Positions 45,880 to 56,985 of a stretch of DNA of 64,000 nt are shown in pieces. A model generated the notes under the pieces. It was given only the letters and a program-made list of their open reading frames with translations. It did not search any database and had not been told where the DNA came from. The DNA is from Acanthococcus lagerstroemiae (Eukaryota > Arthropoda > Insecta > Hemiptera > Eriococcidae), in contig CM063113.1 in the NCBI GenBank assembly GCA_031841125.1, forward strand, positions 22,589,312 to 22,653,311, given 5' to 3'. The position numbers and the translations under genes are program-made. Within the stretch, counting starts at the first letter, position 1. Each line of letters begins with the position of its first letter.

Positions 45880-48140
45880 GAACCGAAAAGCCAGGAAAAA
45901 CGTAATCGATGACGTACAAACATCGTGTAGTACAAGTCACACTGTCTGGAATCGGGAGAGCGACCAAGAAGAATAGTGTTCGGAGTAACCAACGACCCTC
46001 TATCATCTTTCAGGAAGGAATTTCCTTATAATTTACAAGTCGCAATAACGGAAGCTTCCAGAGCTACGATGGCTATACAAAGTGGACGGCGGCTCTACAA
46101 AGTGAACGAAGGAAGCTTCAACAATAAACATTTCCTCCATTAAGCGTCCACGGTTTCCAGAACATACGTTTGTCCAGCAAGCCGGAAGGAAGCTATAGTG
46201 CATAGATAGAAATTTAGCCGCTTCGTTTATAGCTGTAACAGTACGAAGGTGTAAGCAAGAAATTTCACGTCGATAACCACGCATCGCACTTGGCGTAGGA
46301 ATGACCATCAGGCTGGCTGTACGGGGTTCCACAAATCACAAAGAAGCGAAAAATAAGGCGACATCGTATTGGTAAATAAAGCCCACATTAGCGGTGAAAT
46401 ATTACGCTCATGACCGTAACTGTAAATCTGTCACAGTTTTCGACTCGACTGTATCCAGGTGAGTTTGCAACAGCGTTCAAGCTCAAACCATTAAAATGCA
46501 CAGGTACAGAGGCTGATTTTTTCTTTTAAATAAAATGCTTTAACGACCGCTGAAGAACAGCGCGGGTCATAAATATTGATAGCTGCCACTCCTCCCCGCC
46601 CAGTCCAAGACGAAAGAGGGTGACTGGAAATCAGAAAAAATAACTGTGTCAGTCTGCAAGTAACTTGGGGCAGCTTGCTTTATTTAAATATTTCGCAACT
46701 CTACGATCATTTTCAATTTTACCGATATAAATCAGTTCTCGACTGACTGCAGTTAACACGAGCAGATCTGTGATACTGTGAACCAAGACACCGTTGATAC
46801 AGACAGAAGCCGCGAGTTAATCAATCAACCCACGCCTCTTGTGGCATTTACAAATTGTACGCTCGAATTCGACGTGTGCAATTGGGTTTTCGATTTCAAA
46901 ACAATAGAAAAGGTCACCGAGCCCTTACTGATTGATCGCGATGATACTCTCGACCGTCATTACGATCCGCGGCGACTTCAAACCCACTTCAGGAAACGGT
47001 GATGCAACACTTCCTTCTTTTTGGCGAACCGGAGACGATTTCAACTTCGACTACATACATACGAATTAGCATGACCATCGAGTTCCACAAGTCCACTACC
47101 AACAGATGATGTCCATCCCGGGCACATCGAAATGATGTTCGGCGAATGCGCTTCATAAACATAATATTATAGCAAAGTAGTCTGCCAAATTCGTGAGAAG
47201 AGTTTTTACCTAATTCTTCCCACTTTTAACGTCAACATGTAACCGAATTACGTGAGTTCATAATCCGTACGTTACCGAACACAGATTGACAAGAACACAT
47301 TGGCGGCAGACCTGCCGCAATACCCGCTCGTCATTTAATTATAATTTTACGGATTTATACCGGCTGGTGAGTAACGACGGGCTTGGCCGCTTGGCTCATT
47401 TGAGAAGCTTGCCGTTAGAAAGTTCCTTCGCAGAAGTGGCGAGAAAGTGTTGCTCGTGTATGAATTATTGTAATTTCTGCAAAATTTTGGCTAATAAGAT
47501 TTATTTATACGAGATACGTACGAGTCGGTTTTGCTTTTACCCTCTGGGCGAGCAAGCTGGGTAGGTCCTTCTTCAAAGTGCGGTACAGAATCTGTATCAG
47601 TCTGCAGGTCGCGGGTACTGCATCATATCGCACCCGTACGTCGTAAAAGCACATGACAGTTAATGGATCCCTGAAAGGTTAAGGTTACCGGGAGTGACAT
47701 TTATTCGTTCTTACCGGAGTGCAAATAAAGGTTTCTGGGCATTAAAGACGTTACTGCGGCTGCCTTGACATACAGTTGCTACGGTTAAGGTAAATGAGGC
47801 GATCGGTGAGACAGTTTTGCCAATTAACGAAACTCGGCCTTAAAAGCTAGACCTATACTGTAATAAGACCAGCGAGCGATGCGAATGCGATTCAATTTAC
47901 AAGGCTTTTTTATTTAGGTAAAAAATTTAATATTACTCTTAATATTTGTCCTAAGTCTCATATCCTCTGGATTCTAATAATGTTCCAAATCATTCGAATT
48001 CCAAGTAAGGGTACATCTTTTGAGATATCGAACGAATCTAATTAATCAAATTCAGATTTCCGTAACCCCCCCCCCCCCATACACACACAAAACAGAAACC
48101 AAATCTAGGTCTAATTTTGAGAATAAGGTAGTTTTTATAA
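45880..48140. other. No recognisable gene
   Basis: Intron sequence of moderate GC. Frames of 60-100 codons on both strands show no family resemblance and no paired splice sites. Confidence 0.45.
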
Positions 48141-48532
48141 ATATATCCCTACTGGTGCCCTCAGGTCTCTGACGCGATACCCCAACTAGGGCTCTATAAG
48201 TATAGGTAGAGTCACGAGACAGTTTCGGGACCAACGTTGCGCGCTGAATACACGTAGCCTTACGGAGTTTTCACGGATTTTCTCTCGTTAACCGTTAAAT
48301 ATCTTGAAAAATATCGAATTAAAAGTAAAATGAGAGAGAATAAAAATTGTAGCCCATAAAATTTCCTTTTAGTTGAGCCCATTTAAAATAAAATCCATAC
48401 CGCAACTTTCGAATTACGGTATTCTAAAGTTGAAAGTTTATTTCCTGCGTCGTTCATCATGTGCGCGAATTAAGGAGATGCGCAGCGTCTATGCACTCTT
48501 GTATTTATTTTTATTTTTCATTTTCTTATCAA

Positions 48533-48720
48533 CAGTGGCGTAGCGTCAGGGGGCACGGAGGCACGTACCCCCTAATATTTTTACATTGGGTTATAATAAA
48601 GGAATATCCGTTTTTGTTAATTCTACCTCGGTAATAAGGTAATAATTCTATACGGAAGCGACGAAATTTTCTCTAGTGGATTCCCCCCCCCCCAATCATG
48701 TTGAGCACGCTACGCCTCTG
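48533..48720. mobile_element. hAT-type MITE, 188 bp, perfect 8-bp duplication
   Basis: It starts CAGTGGCGTAGCGT and ends ACGCTACGCCTCTG. It is flanked by CTTATCAA at 48525-48532 and 48721-48728. An internal C-run of about 11 lies near the right end, and GGGGG and CCCCC tracts lie near the left end. Confidence 0.93.
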
Positions 48721-49117
48721 CTTATCAACATATCAACTCGGGGGGAATAAGAAATTTCGAAAAAAATGTATCATTTATATGACAACGCCAAAGCACTTAA
48801 AAGAAAATGAATTGCGCTCTACTGGCATCAAAAACGACGATATAATTCCATTAAAAACACCCGATGATGAGGTATTTGTTCGTCAGATTTTTGTGAAGAA
48901 ATACATACGTTAGTTAGATTATTTTCATAAACGTTGTTCTCTGTATAGGGCATCAGTAACTCGAGTTTAAGCAAAACTTAACGTCGCAATGTAAGAAGCC
49001 TGGGGCAAGAAAATGCCGTACTTCAATTAAAAGTGGAACGTATGAGAGCTTTAAAATGAGTTGATTTTACAGTTCAGAAAGTGATAATGACAATCTCTAG
49101 GATATCCTGCAAAGAAC

Positions 49118-50180
49118 CAGGGGCGAAACTATAGGGGGGTAAATGGGAGGTTGAAACACCCCAATAATTTGACAGTTGGCAAATTTTAAAACTGTTCATT
49201 TGAATTTCTCATTTTTTTATGAATGTTTGTTTGTTTATTTCTTTTCCATTAAAAAAATATTTCGATAAAAAATCGGCAAATTTTTATTTGAAAAAAAAAT
49301 TTTGTCATCGAATTTTTAGCTTTCAAAAAATATTTGTCGGCAAATTTTTCTTCTCAACCTCCCCAAACTGAAAGACAAATTTCGTTTCTGAAAATGGAGT
49401 ACCCTCGACTCCTATATGAGACTAGTCAGTTAAAAGCCGAAGGTTTCAAGCTGAGTATCGAACGTTATCTGAAAGGTTGAAACAAAGCTGAAAAGTGGAA
49501 AACATTTCGAAAATCTGAAAGTCGGTAGCAAACGTCGATTTACGAATTTTAATGACTTCTGTTTTTACTAGATTCTCTGTTTGACCTACAACCTGAAATT
49601 TGAGAAAGTTGACAGCAAAAGACTTATTTTTCAATTCACAAGCTGAATCCTATAGCAAATGTTCTATTGTTTAATTTACGGGTTTTGGTCCTAGTGAATA
49701 CAGGAGGGTGGCACGAATTCCCCTAATCCGATCGACCGGAAACTTTGTAGGTTTTTTTTAATTTTTTTGGAACTAATTTAGGAGACGAATCAGAAGAAAA
49801 TCAGAAAAAAAGATTACCAAGAGTAAATAACGACTACCTTAATGTGTAAAGGAAGTTGTGGGTTCATCTCAATTATTCCTAACATCCTTCCAGCTTACCC
49901 TTTCAGACTAGGGGATGCTCATGTGCTCAAATGTGAGTGCTTGGGGGATAAAGTTCCACCTGCATTTGCAGGCGGGTGAAACACCTCAATCTTTTGGCAG
50001 TTGGCAAATTTTGAAACTGTTCATTTGAATTTTTCATTTTATAAGAACATTTGTGAAAAATTGGCAAATTTTCAAATTTGAAAAAAATTTTGTCGGCAAA
50101 TTTCTAATTTAAAAATACATTTGTCGGCAAATCGGCAAATTTTCCTTCTCCACCTCCCCCCCCCCAGCTGAAAATCAAGT
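49118..50180 (-). mobile_element. Dispersed repeat B, copy 2 (uninterrupted)
   Basis: The minus strand aligns with 41652-44042 in order. CAGGGGCGAAACTATAG at 49118 is the complement of its right end. The words around GATTCTCTGTTTGACC and TTAATGTGTAAAGGAAGTTG align through the middle. The minisatellite insertion is absent here. Confidence 0.65.
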
Positions 50181-51084
50181 TATTAAAAAGCATTATCAAT
50201 TCATCAATTGAATACTGAAGTCTGAACTGAATAATCCCGACTAAGGTGCATGGTATTTCAATGCGCAACTTTATCACGCAGCTACAGATGCGCGTAAAAT
50301 AAACTTTCAACTTTAGAATACCGTAATTCGAAAGTCGCTGTATAGATTTTATTTTGAATGGGCTTAACTAGAAGGAAATTTTGTGGGCTATAATTTTCAT
50401 TCTTTTTCATTTTACTTGTCATTCGATATTTCTCGAGATATTCAACGGTGAACGAAAAAATCCGTGAAAACTCCATAAAGCTACGTGTATTCAGCGCGCA
50501 ACATTGGCCACCGTGTCGTGACTCTACCCATTCTTATAGAGTCTTACCCCAACGAACGGATTCCAGGGTCTGAGGTGGTGCGGTGTCGCAAGGGTCAATT
50601 TGGCACGGGTGCATTGCCATACACGCTAACCAAAAATACACCTATACTAGAGTGTATACGTTATTTTTCACATTTGCGAGGCTCTCTGTGTGAAAAGGCA
50701 CCATGTGTCGCAGACACACACGGACTGGATAAGCGGGAAGCCGGGAAATTTCCCGGTGCGCCTCAGCACTTGTTTGCGCCTCAAATTTGTAAATCTCAAC
50801 TTGCTTAAACGTAATAGCCCAGGAGAATAACAATGAAGAAACAGGTTCGATTGGAAAAAATTTGTACAAAAGGTTTGACTACTGAAAAATATTGAGGCAG
50901 GTGTCTGTTATAAGTGGTGAGAAACCACCGCCCTCACACTGGGAACTTCCACCATTATTAACAAAGGGGGCTACACAAAATTGAAACTTAAACGGTTTTC
51001 TTGTGAAATTTTCAGCGACTGTACTGCCGAAAAAATAAAAAGCGAATCGACCGTCAACATTCTCATATCGGCGGCATCCGAGGA

Positions 51085-51330
51085 GCGGAAAGACATGAAA
51101 ATGCTCTCCCGTGGTTGCAGACGCGCCTGCAAACTGATGAACTAGCGGAGCATAGTACTCGAAGGCTAATACAAGGAACGTACTGCTCTCAGGCTGATAC
51201 AAGTAGCGTTGCGAGTCAGATGCGCCTCGCGCCCGAGCCTCGATTTATACAATTTACATTTCGCTCAATCAGACAGTCAGTCAGCCAGAGTCAGTTAGAG
51301 TCAGCCAGTCAGTCAGTTTCAAAGACAGAC
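51085..51330. repeat. Foldback-arm fragment followed by CAGT-type repeats
   Basis: AATGCTCTCCCGTGGTTGCA and GCAAACTGATGAACTAGC match the right arm of the 63-kb foldback in the same orientation. CAGTCAGTCAGCCAGAGTCA follows, as CAGT repeats also follow the arm at 63.7 kb. Confidence 0.7.
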
Positions 51331-51830
51331 ATAACACTGTCAGCCTATGGCTGATAAGACATAACGACATAATGAAAGATATAAGATAGGCAAGAGACTT
51401 ACACTGTATCCGATATAAATATCATCAACAGTTACCTTCTCCTTCCCTACTGACAAGATATTAAGGCAATCTCCTTCCCTAAACATAAAAACAGACATGA
51501 GACTTGTCTATATATTTTTGATAGGATCGTCGATAAGACATTAAGAAAAAATACAAAGAATTGCAGGGACAGATCAGTCACCTTCTAGTTCATTACTGAG
51601 ATAAGACCTGAAGACAGACATGAGACTGTCAGTCTATCTATGGCTGATAAAAGACATAATGACAGATAAAGATACACGATAGGCATGAAAAGCCTACACG
51701 ATATAAATCTGACAACCACCTTCTCCTTCCCACTGATATTACAGCAGTCTCATTTCCTATTGATAAGACATGAAGACAAACATAAAACCTGCCTATATAT
51801 TGCTGACAAGACACAAAGAAAACAGTCCAG
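51324..51830. repeat. Imperfect ~210-bp direct repeat, two copies
   Basis: AGACAGACATAACACTGTCA, TATGGCTGATAAGACATAA, TTACCTTCTCCTTCCC and TGTCTATATATTTTTGATA (51324-51550) recur at 51613-51815 as AGACAGACATGAGACTGTCA, TATGGCTGATAAAAGACAT, CACCTTCTCCTTCCC and TGCCTATATATTGCTGACA. Confidence 0.7.
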
Positions 51831-51932
51831 TCCAGTCAGTAAATGTCAAAAATGAGCCAGCCTAGCCAGCGCGATTTTCGTCATGCTAAAAGGTAACGTT
51901 TTTTTCCGTTGTGTGCCCAAGTAGACATAAAA

Positions 51933-53115
51933 ATGTCAAAATTGAACAAAAAGTACTTGTTTGTTGTTGATGGAGGTTATCTCCTTCATAAAACTGTATC
52001 ATTTCAGTCTCCTGGATTCATACCATAAATACATTCTCAAGCATTTTGGTAGAAATGCTGTGATAGTATTTGTTGAGTACCAACAGGCTTGCCTCAAAGA
52101 TTCAGAACGAAGCAGGCGTTACACTGCAAGGGCTCCAGACATTTTGATAGGAGAAACAACTCCTTTCACATTCAAGCAAGAGTTACTTCTCGCTAACAAC
52201 GTGAACAGAAGTTAATTCACTGAAATGCTGAGAGTAAATTTGACACCGAACGAAATAGATGACGCTGACAGCCTCACTGTTCGGGAAGCCGTGAGGCTAC
52301 GAGAAAGTGGGCAGTTGACAACTGTTGTTGGTGAGGACATCGACCTCCTTATTTTAGTAATAGCCTTGACAAATCCACACATCAAGGAGCTATTATTTAT
52401 GAAACCCAGTAGAGGTAAAGTGGCCCAGAAAATATTCTCTAGCTTGGACAATCAGATATGTATCTTGACAAAGCACTTTTTTACATGCCTTTACAGGTTG
52501 TGATACTACCCTGGCTCTCTTGAATAAAAGTAAAATTACCAGTTGGGCAACAATGAACTTTGCTCCCACAATAACGCACATATCATAAGTCTTCGACTGT
52601 CCCGACAGTAGAGCGTGTGAAAAGGCCATTATAATATTGTATGGAGCAATGAGGATGACTCTTTAAGCACGCTTTGATTTCAGAAGTTTTGCAGAATGGG
52701 CGAGAGAATGAAGGTGGAATTACGTTCGTTTTCACCGACTGAAGCCGCAACTGAAGAACACTCTTCGAGTGTACGCTTAAATTCAGTATTCGCAGGATTG
52801 TGAAGTCTCCCCACTGGAAAGGGGCTCAATGGAAACTGAATCAGGTTTACAGCCAGTCAAAACAAAAGCTCAAATGGCTGCACAGAAACTGAGGGCGAGA
52901 ATCTTCTGCGGCTGTAAGAAGGATGTAGGCATAAATGTGACTGTCGTTCTTTAAACTCGTACAGAATACTTGAAGGAGTTACTGTCTCCTTTCTTTCTCC
53001 AGGAAGACCTTGGGCAAACGGTTGCAAGTCCTGTCACGGCCTGTTCTGTCCCAGTATCGGGTCTTGCTATTCACAGCTAGATGATGTAGACGAGTCTGAT
53101 GATAATGATGAATGA
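51933..53115 (+). pseudogene. Decayed ORF: PIN/FEN-like acidic motifs plus Cys-rich tail
   Basis: The ATG at 51933 opens MSKLNKKYLFVVDGGYLLHK, with DGG as a probable first metal-binding Asp. Shifted frames then give LKHFGRNAVIVF, then CLKDSERSRRY, DDADSLTV (equivalent of the D-AD-LIV block), VVGEDIDLLIL (GED-D-L block), FLHAFTGCDTTLALL and ACEKAIIILYGAM. The C-terminal part has ARIFCGCKK, CRHKCDCR, CKSCHGLFC and an acidic end LDDVDESDDNDE before TGA at 53113. This architecture matches a multicopy insect family of uncharacterised proteins that I know by its GED-DLL, HA-TGCDTT and CGCKKGC-blocks. The nuclease assignment is my inference from the spacing of acidic residues. Stops (near 52026, 52213, 52500 and others) and several frameshifts make it inactive. 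Confidence 0.75.
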
Positions 53116-53449
53116 TTACACGTACATGTAATATTTTATATAAAACAATAAGCTTTTCTAAGCCTGTTACTCCTCAAGTATGACTTATAAGTGAATTCTT
53201 GTAATAGGCAGTTTTGTAGAAAATTTTACAAAGAGAATTTTTTACTGAGGTATCTTCTTCCTAGAATGTTATGATTTTGAGAAAAATCAAGAAACCCGTT
53301 TAAAATTCATTTTTCCGTAGCCCCCTTCGTCAATAATGGTGGAAGCTCCTAGTGTAGTGGCGGTGGGTTTTCACCACATTAGAGACACCATGCCCAACAT
53401 TTTTCAGCAGGCAAACCTTCGTACGATTTTTTCCAATCATCTTAATTTT

Positions 53450-53925
53450 GAAAAAAAATGCGTTTTACGGTTCAAAAACAGAAAAATGCACGAAAAAATC
53501 GATGTCTCGGCGTCTACTGCGTCGATCATCTCAAATTTTCCTGTGATATCCTGCAAACATGTACCAAAGCAACCTGCAAGGCTTATAGGCAGTCTATGCA
53601 AATACGTAAGATGATAGTCCGTCTGAAGAACAAGAGAAGGATTGGTTTTGAAAAACTGATAAGTCCGAAAACGAAGACCAGTTTTAAAATTGATATCGCG
53701 AAATGACTTGCATACGGCATACGAGTATTATGTTGGAAAACACAAAAATTATACGTCATCGCGGATAACGTACATATTCGAGGAGATAGGAGATACTGGG
53801 CGAGAGTAAACATGAGCTTAAGAGGGATATGCATGTAAAATGCACATATTTTTGAGGTAAAAGGGGGAAAGTGGTAAGGTAAGTCCAAGAGGTAACAATA
53901 ATTTTTCGGTTTTTCTATCCTTCCA
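53450..53925. other. No recognisable gene
   Basis: Open frames on both strands without family resemblance. Confidence 0.45.
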
Positions 53926-53930
53926 AAAAA

Positions 53931-54270
53931 TGTAGCAGAGGACTACTCCAGTTATACCAGACTCTGATCAGATCCATCATGGATTAACAATGTAGCACAG
54001 GACTACTCCAGTTATACCAGACTCTGATCAGATCCATCATGGATTACGGATCACCCGTATATGGACTTGCCCCCTACCTCATACTTAAAGCTTCTTAACG
54101 CTCTTCAAATTGCGGGTTTACGTATCGCCATTGGTGCCTTTCGCACTAGCCCAGCTTTGAGTAAGCGTGCCGATGCTGGAATTCCTCCTCTTTCTTACAG
54201 TCGAATGCAACTCACTGCCAAACTTCTCGTTACGATAGCACACAGCCCTAATCTTCCTGTCTACCTATGA
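53931..54270 (+). pseudogene. Jockey-type reverse transcriptase, thumb region
   Basis: LYQTLIRSIMDYGSPVYGLA, then (after one extra base near 54075) TSYLKLLNALQIAGLRIAIG, AFRTSPALS and AGIPPLSYSRMQLTAKLLV. These match the YGS-VYG, LD-QNAGLRIATGAFRTSP and AG-PPL-RR blocks after the RT palm. The start shows a 60-bp tandem duplication: 53931-53986 and 53991-54046 are identical except for one base. The downstream region to about 54410 may continue the element. Confidence 0.85.
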
Positions 54271-54419
54271 GTATCTCTTCAACCCTTCAAACTACACCTG
54301 TTTCTAAATCCTCACTGCACTTACGTTCACACTTTAAAGGGACATTGTCCCGTACCTTTTCCTACAGTTTACCAACACTCCACACATCAACCCTCATCTG
54401 GGATTTTAGAATTCTTTTT

Positions 54420-56820
54420 CCTGAAGGAATTAAAGGAGACAATAATGTATCTAAAAAAGTTTCTAAAAAAGTTGTTACACTCACGAAAGGAGCAGGCGAA
54501 AACTTTCAATTTTGCATCATTTTTGGTCCTGAAAGTTGTCCAAAACTGTCATTTTTTTTCTTACTTTTGCAATTGCAACTTACGATCATATTGGGTCTTT
54601 TCCAAAAAACATTATTGGAAACGTGGCTGTAGCACCCACAACCCGCCCCCGAATATTCCTTGGGAGGAAACTAGATTGATTTGTATATAGAGGCTGTTTC
54701 GCATAATTATCTCTATCTTAATGGATCTTAGGGTGTGTGACAGATCGGCCTTCACAAATTTTTTCAGACTTGTGGTAGAAAACTCGCCCGAAAGGACGCA
54801 CGATACCCAAAGCGAAGCACACAATTATCATAATACATGCTAAATGACATGCGCTTAAAAAGTCAACTGTGAACTTCATTCATTTTTCCAAACTAACTCG
54901 TTAACGATATAAATACGAAAATTAATGAAATCCTGTACTATGATTATATCTCCAGACATGAACTTCTAACCGAGAATGAAAAACAAACCCGATGAAAAAC
55001 TCTTCGATATTCAATCGTTGTGAGTCGACATCGACCCACAGCTTGGATGCTTTTTGTTTTGCACCCCTGGGCGCCCTTCTGACTCCGCAGTGAGTGATAG
55101 AAATCCTCATCAAATTTCACATAACCGGATTACGTATGACGCAATCCATTCGAGAGAGCAGAAATTGGGTTATACGAATTTGCCGCCTCTCAACGTAGTC
55201 GGCTGGTAAGGTAATACCCAAATCTGGCTACACCTATAGAGATCCAGAACATCTTACAACCACACAGGAAGAAAATTCGAGACCAACTGTCGCCTGTCCC
55301 GTGTTTCTCCTTCTTGTCAATATCGCTCACGACTTTTCACTTCCTGAATCTAAATTACAAAGCAAGTGTCAATAAGAGGAAGCGCCTACATGCTCAACCT
55401 GTTTCCATAATACCAGGTTAGCTGACGCTTTCATTTTTTGTTTTTGTCTATGATGTATGGATTTCAACGTAAACAAAATATTGTCCTCGGTGCAAACAGT
55501 ACAGCCGCGAAGAGTGGAAGAAAGCGTGTCCCGAAAATTGGTACAACATCGTTGCATAGAGAATTTGCCGAACAGGAGTTGGTACTTACACACCGACGTT
55601 CGTAAGACACTGAGAATGTTTTAAAAATGTACGACACTCGATAGAAGAATGCTTTTCTCGAAGACTTTCCGCCGAATATGAAGCTTTTGCATGCGAGCGT
55701 AAATAACCAGACTGTCAATGAAATCGCAATTTTCATTGGGCGACGAATTCCGAACACTATATTATGGGTACTTGGTCGTCAGCCTAATTCGAAAATTTAT
55801 CAACCGAATGCCGACCTGGTGATGAACTGGTCAGAATTTACGTTCGCCATCAACACGTGCGATTGCACTGCTTCCACTCGAACTGCTAAAAAATTTCACC
55901 TTGTGATTTTCGAGGAATTTTAAATATCAATTTACAAAAATTATGATAGCGATGGCGTTTCCCAATTAGATGAAGTATTCGCTACGATTACTCGGCAGAT
56001 TCGAAATGGTGAAAGATTCGTGCACACATTTGATCCCGTCCAACTACTGAAGATTTTTAGCTTCTGCATAGCTCGAGCATATACGACCAAATGTCAACGT
56101 TTTCTTAAACAAAAATAACTCAGAAATTCCAAAGATTTTTGAAGCTGACTGCAAAGTGGTCAACACATGATTGCACCAGAGTTCGTATATTATTGGACTA
56201 TAGCAGATTTATACGTTGAATAATTTTGGATAACTGTTGCTTATTAATCTACGATCAGTAGAAATGGTGGATTCCGCAGCCGGAAATGTGGTGCAGCAAG
56301 AGTAATTTAGCAACCCTGCATCGTCATACACCTTCACAAGGCATCTAAGATTTAAGACCTCCGTAGCCTTTGATGGTATGTATTCAGATCAGAAATTTAT
56401 GACATCATAAACCAGCTCTCATTTTCTTTGGTCACGTCTGTCCTAAGAACTTGATGACACCACTCTGAAGTAGTCATCTCTTTTATTGTCCCAAGTATCA
56501 TTTCAATCACCAACCTGGAAGGAAACGGAGCTGACAGCAAATAGACTTCTACATAAATTTTCAAGCCAAAAGAGGCACGATACATCGAAGAATAATATTG
56601 AGCTTACAGATACCATCTTCTTATTTGATACGCAGGTGGAGATACACAAGGAGGACAACAGAGTCGATCGCCCAACCTAGCAAAAAGAAAAATTCGAATT
56701 CAAAACGCTTTGAATCAAGCCGAGTACCAAAATCCTTCTGGGGGTGAATTTCACGCTGTTGATATAGATTAGTTTTCATTTATTTATTTTATTTTGACAC
56801 TGAGTAGGTGAAACATAAGC
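54420..56820. other. No recognisable gene
   Basis: Mixed AT-rich intron sequence. Frames of up to 97 codons on either strand were inspected and show no domain or splice support. Confidence 0.45.
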
Positions 56821-56827
56821 ATACACT

Positions 56828-56985
56828 CAGGGCCGTGTAGAGGAAATCCGGCCCTGGGGAGGGGGGGGGGTAAAAAGTAGTTAAGAGCAAAAAAAAACCA
56901 CAATGTTTTTAGGGTCCTTTTTGTAAAAGCAGATTTTTTAGCGCTAGCGGGCCCTTTGCGGGCCCTCAAAAAACTCGGACCCGGG
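56828..56985. repeat. hAT-like left end with G-run
   Basis: CAGGGCCGTGTAGAGG resembles the left end at 23658 (CAGGGCCGTAGCCAG). A G-run follows at about 56861-56870. No right end was found. Confidence 0.4.

Larger units (their letters stand above)
48160..50577. repeat. ~310-bp inverted repeats enclosing 1.8 kb
   Basis: The arm at about 48160-48470 (TTGCGCGCTGAATACACGTA; AACCGTTAAATATCTTGAAA) is the reverse complement of about 50262-50577 (TACGTGTATTCAGCGCGCAA). Similarity is about 80%. Between them lie a complete MITE and dispersed repeat B copy 2. It may be one composite TIR element with no coding capacity left. Confidence 0.65.
50848..53438 (+). mobile_element. DNA-transposon-like unit with ~155-bp TIRs and one nuclease-like ORF
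   Basis: The left arm (about 50848-51005) is the reverse complement of the right arm (about 53285-53438). CGATTGGAAAAAATTTGTAC, CTACTGAAAAATATTG, GTGGTGAGAAACCACCGCC, CTTCCACCATTATTAAC and AAGGGGGCTAC all have right-arm counterparts in order, at roughly 80% identity. Inside, in order: a foldback fragment (51090-51200), CAGT-type repeats (51265-51320), a ~210-bp direct repeat pair, a leader, and a broken ORF of about 394 codons. No DDE transposase is visible. The target duplication is unclear because the outer limits of the arms fade. Confidence 0.75.

Noticed and set aside
46778..47002. Possible small exon on the plus strand
   Set aside because: No acceptor/donor pair and no recognised motif. 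It lies in the intron of the minus-strand gene.
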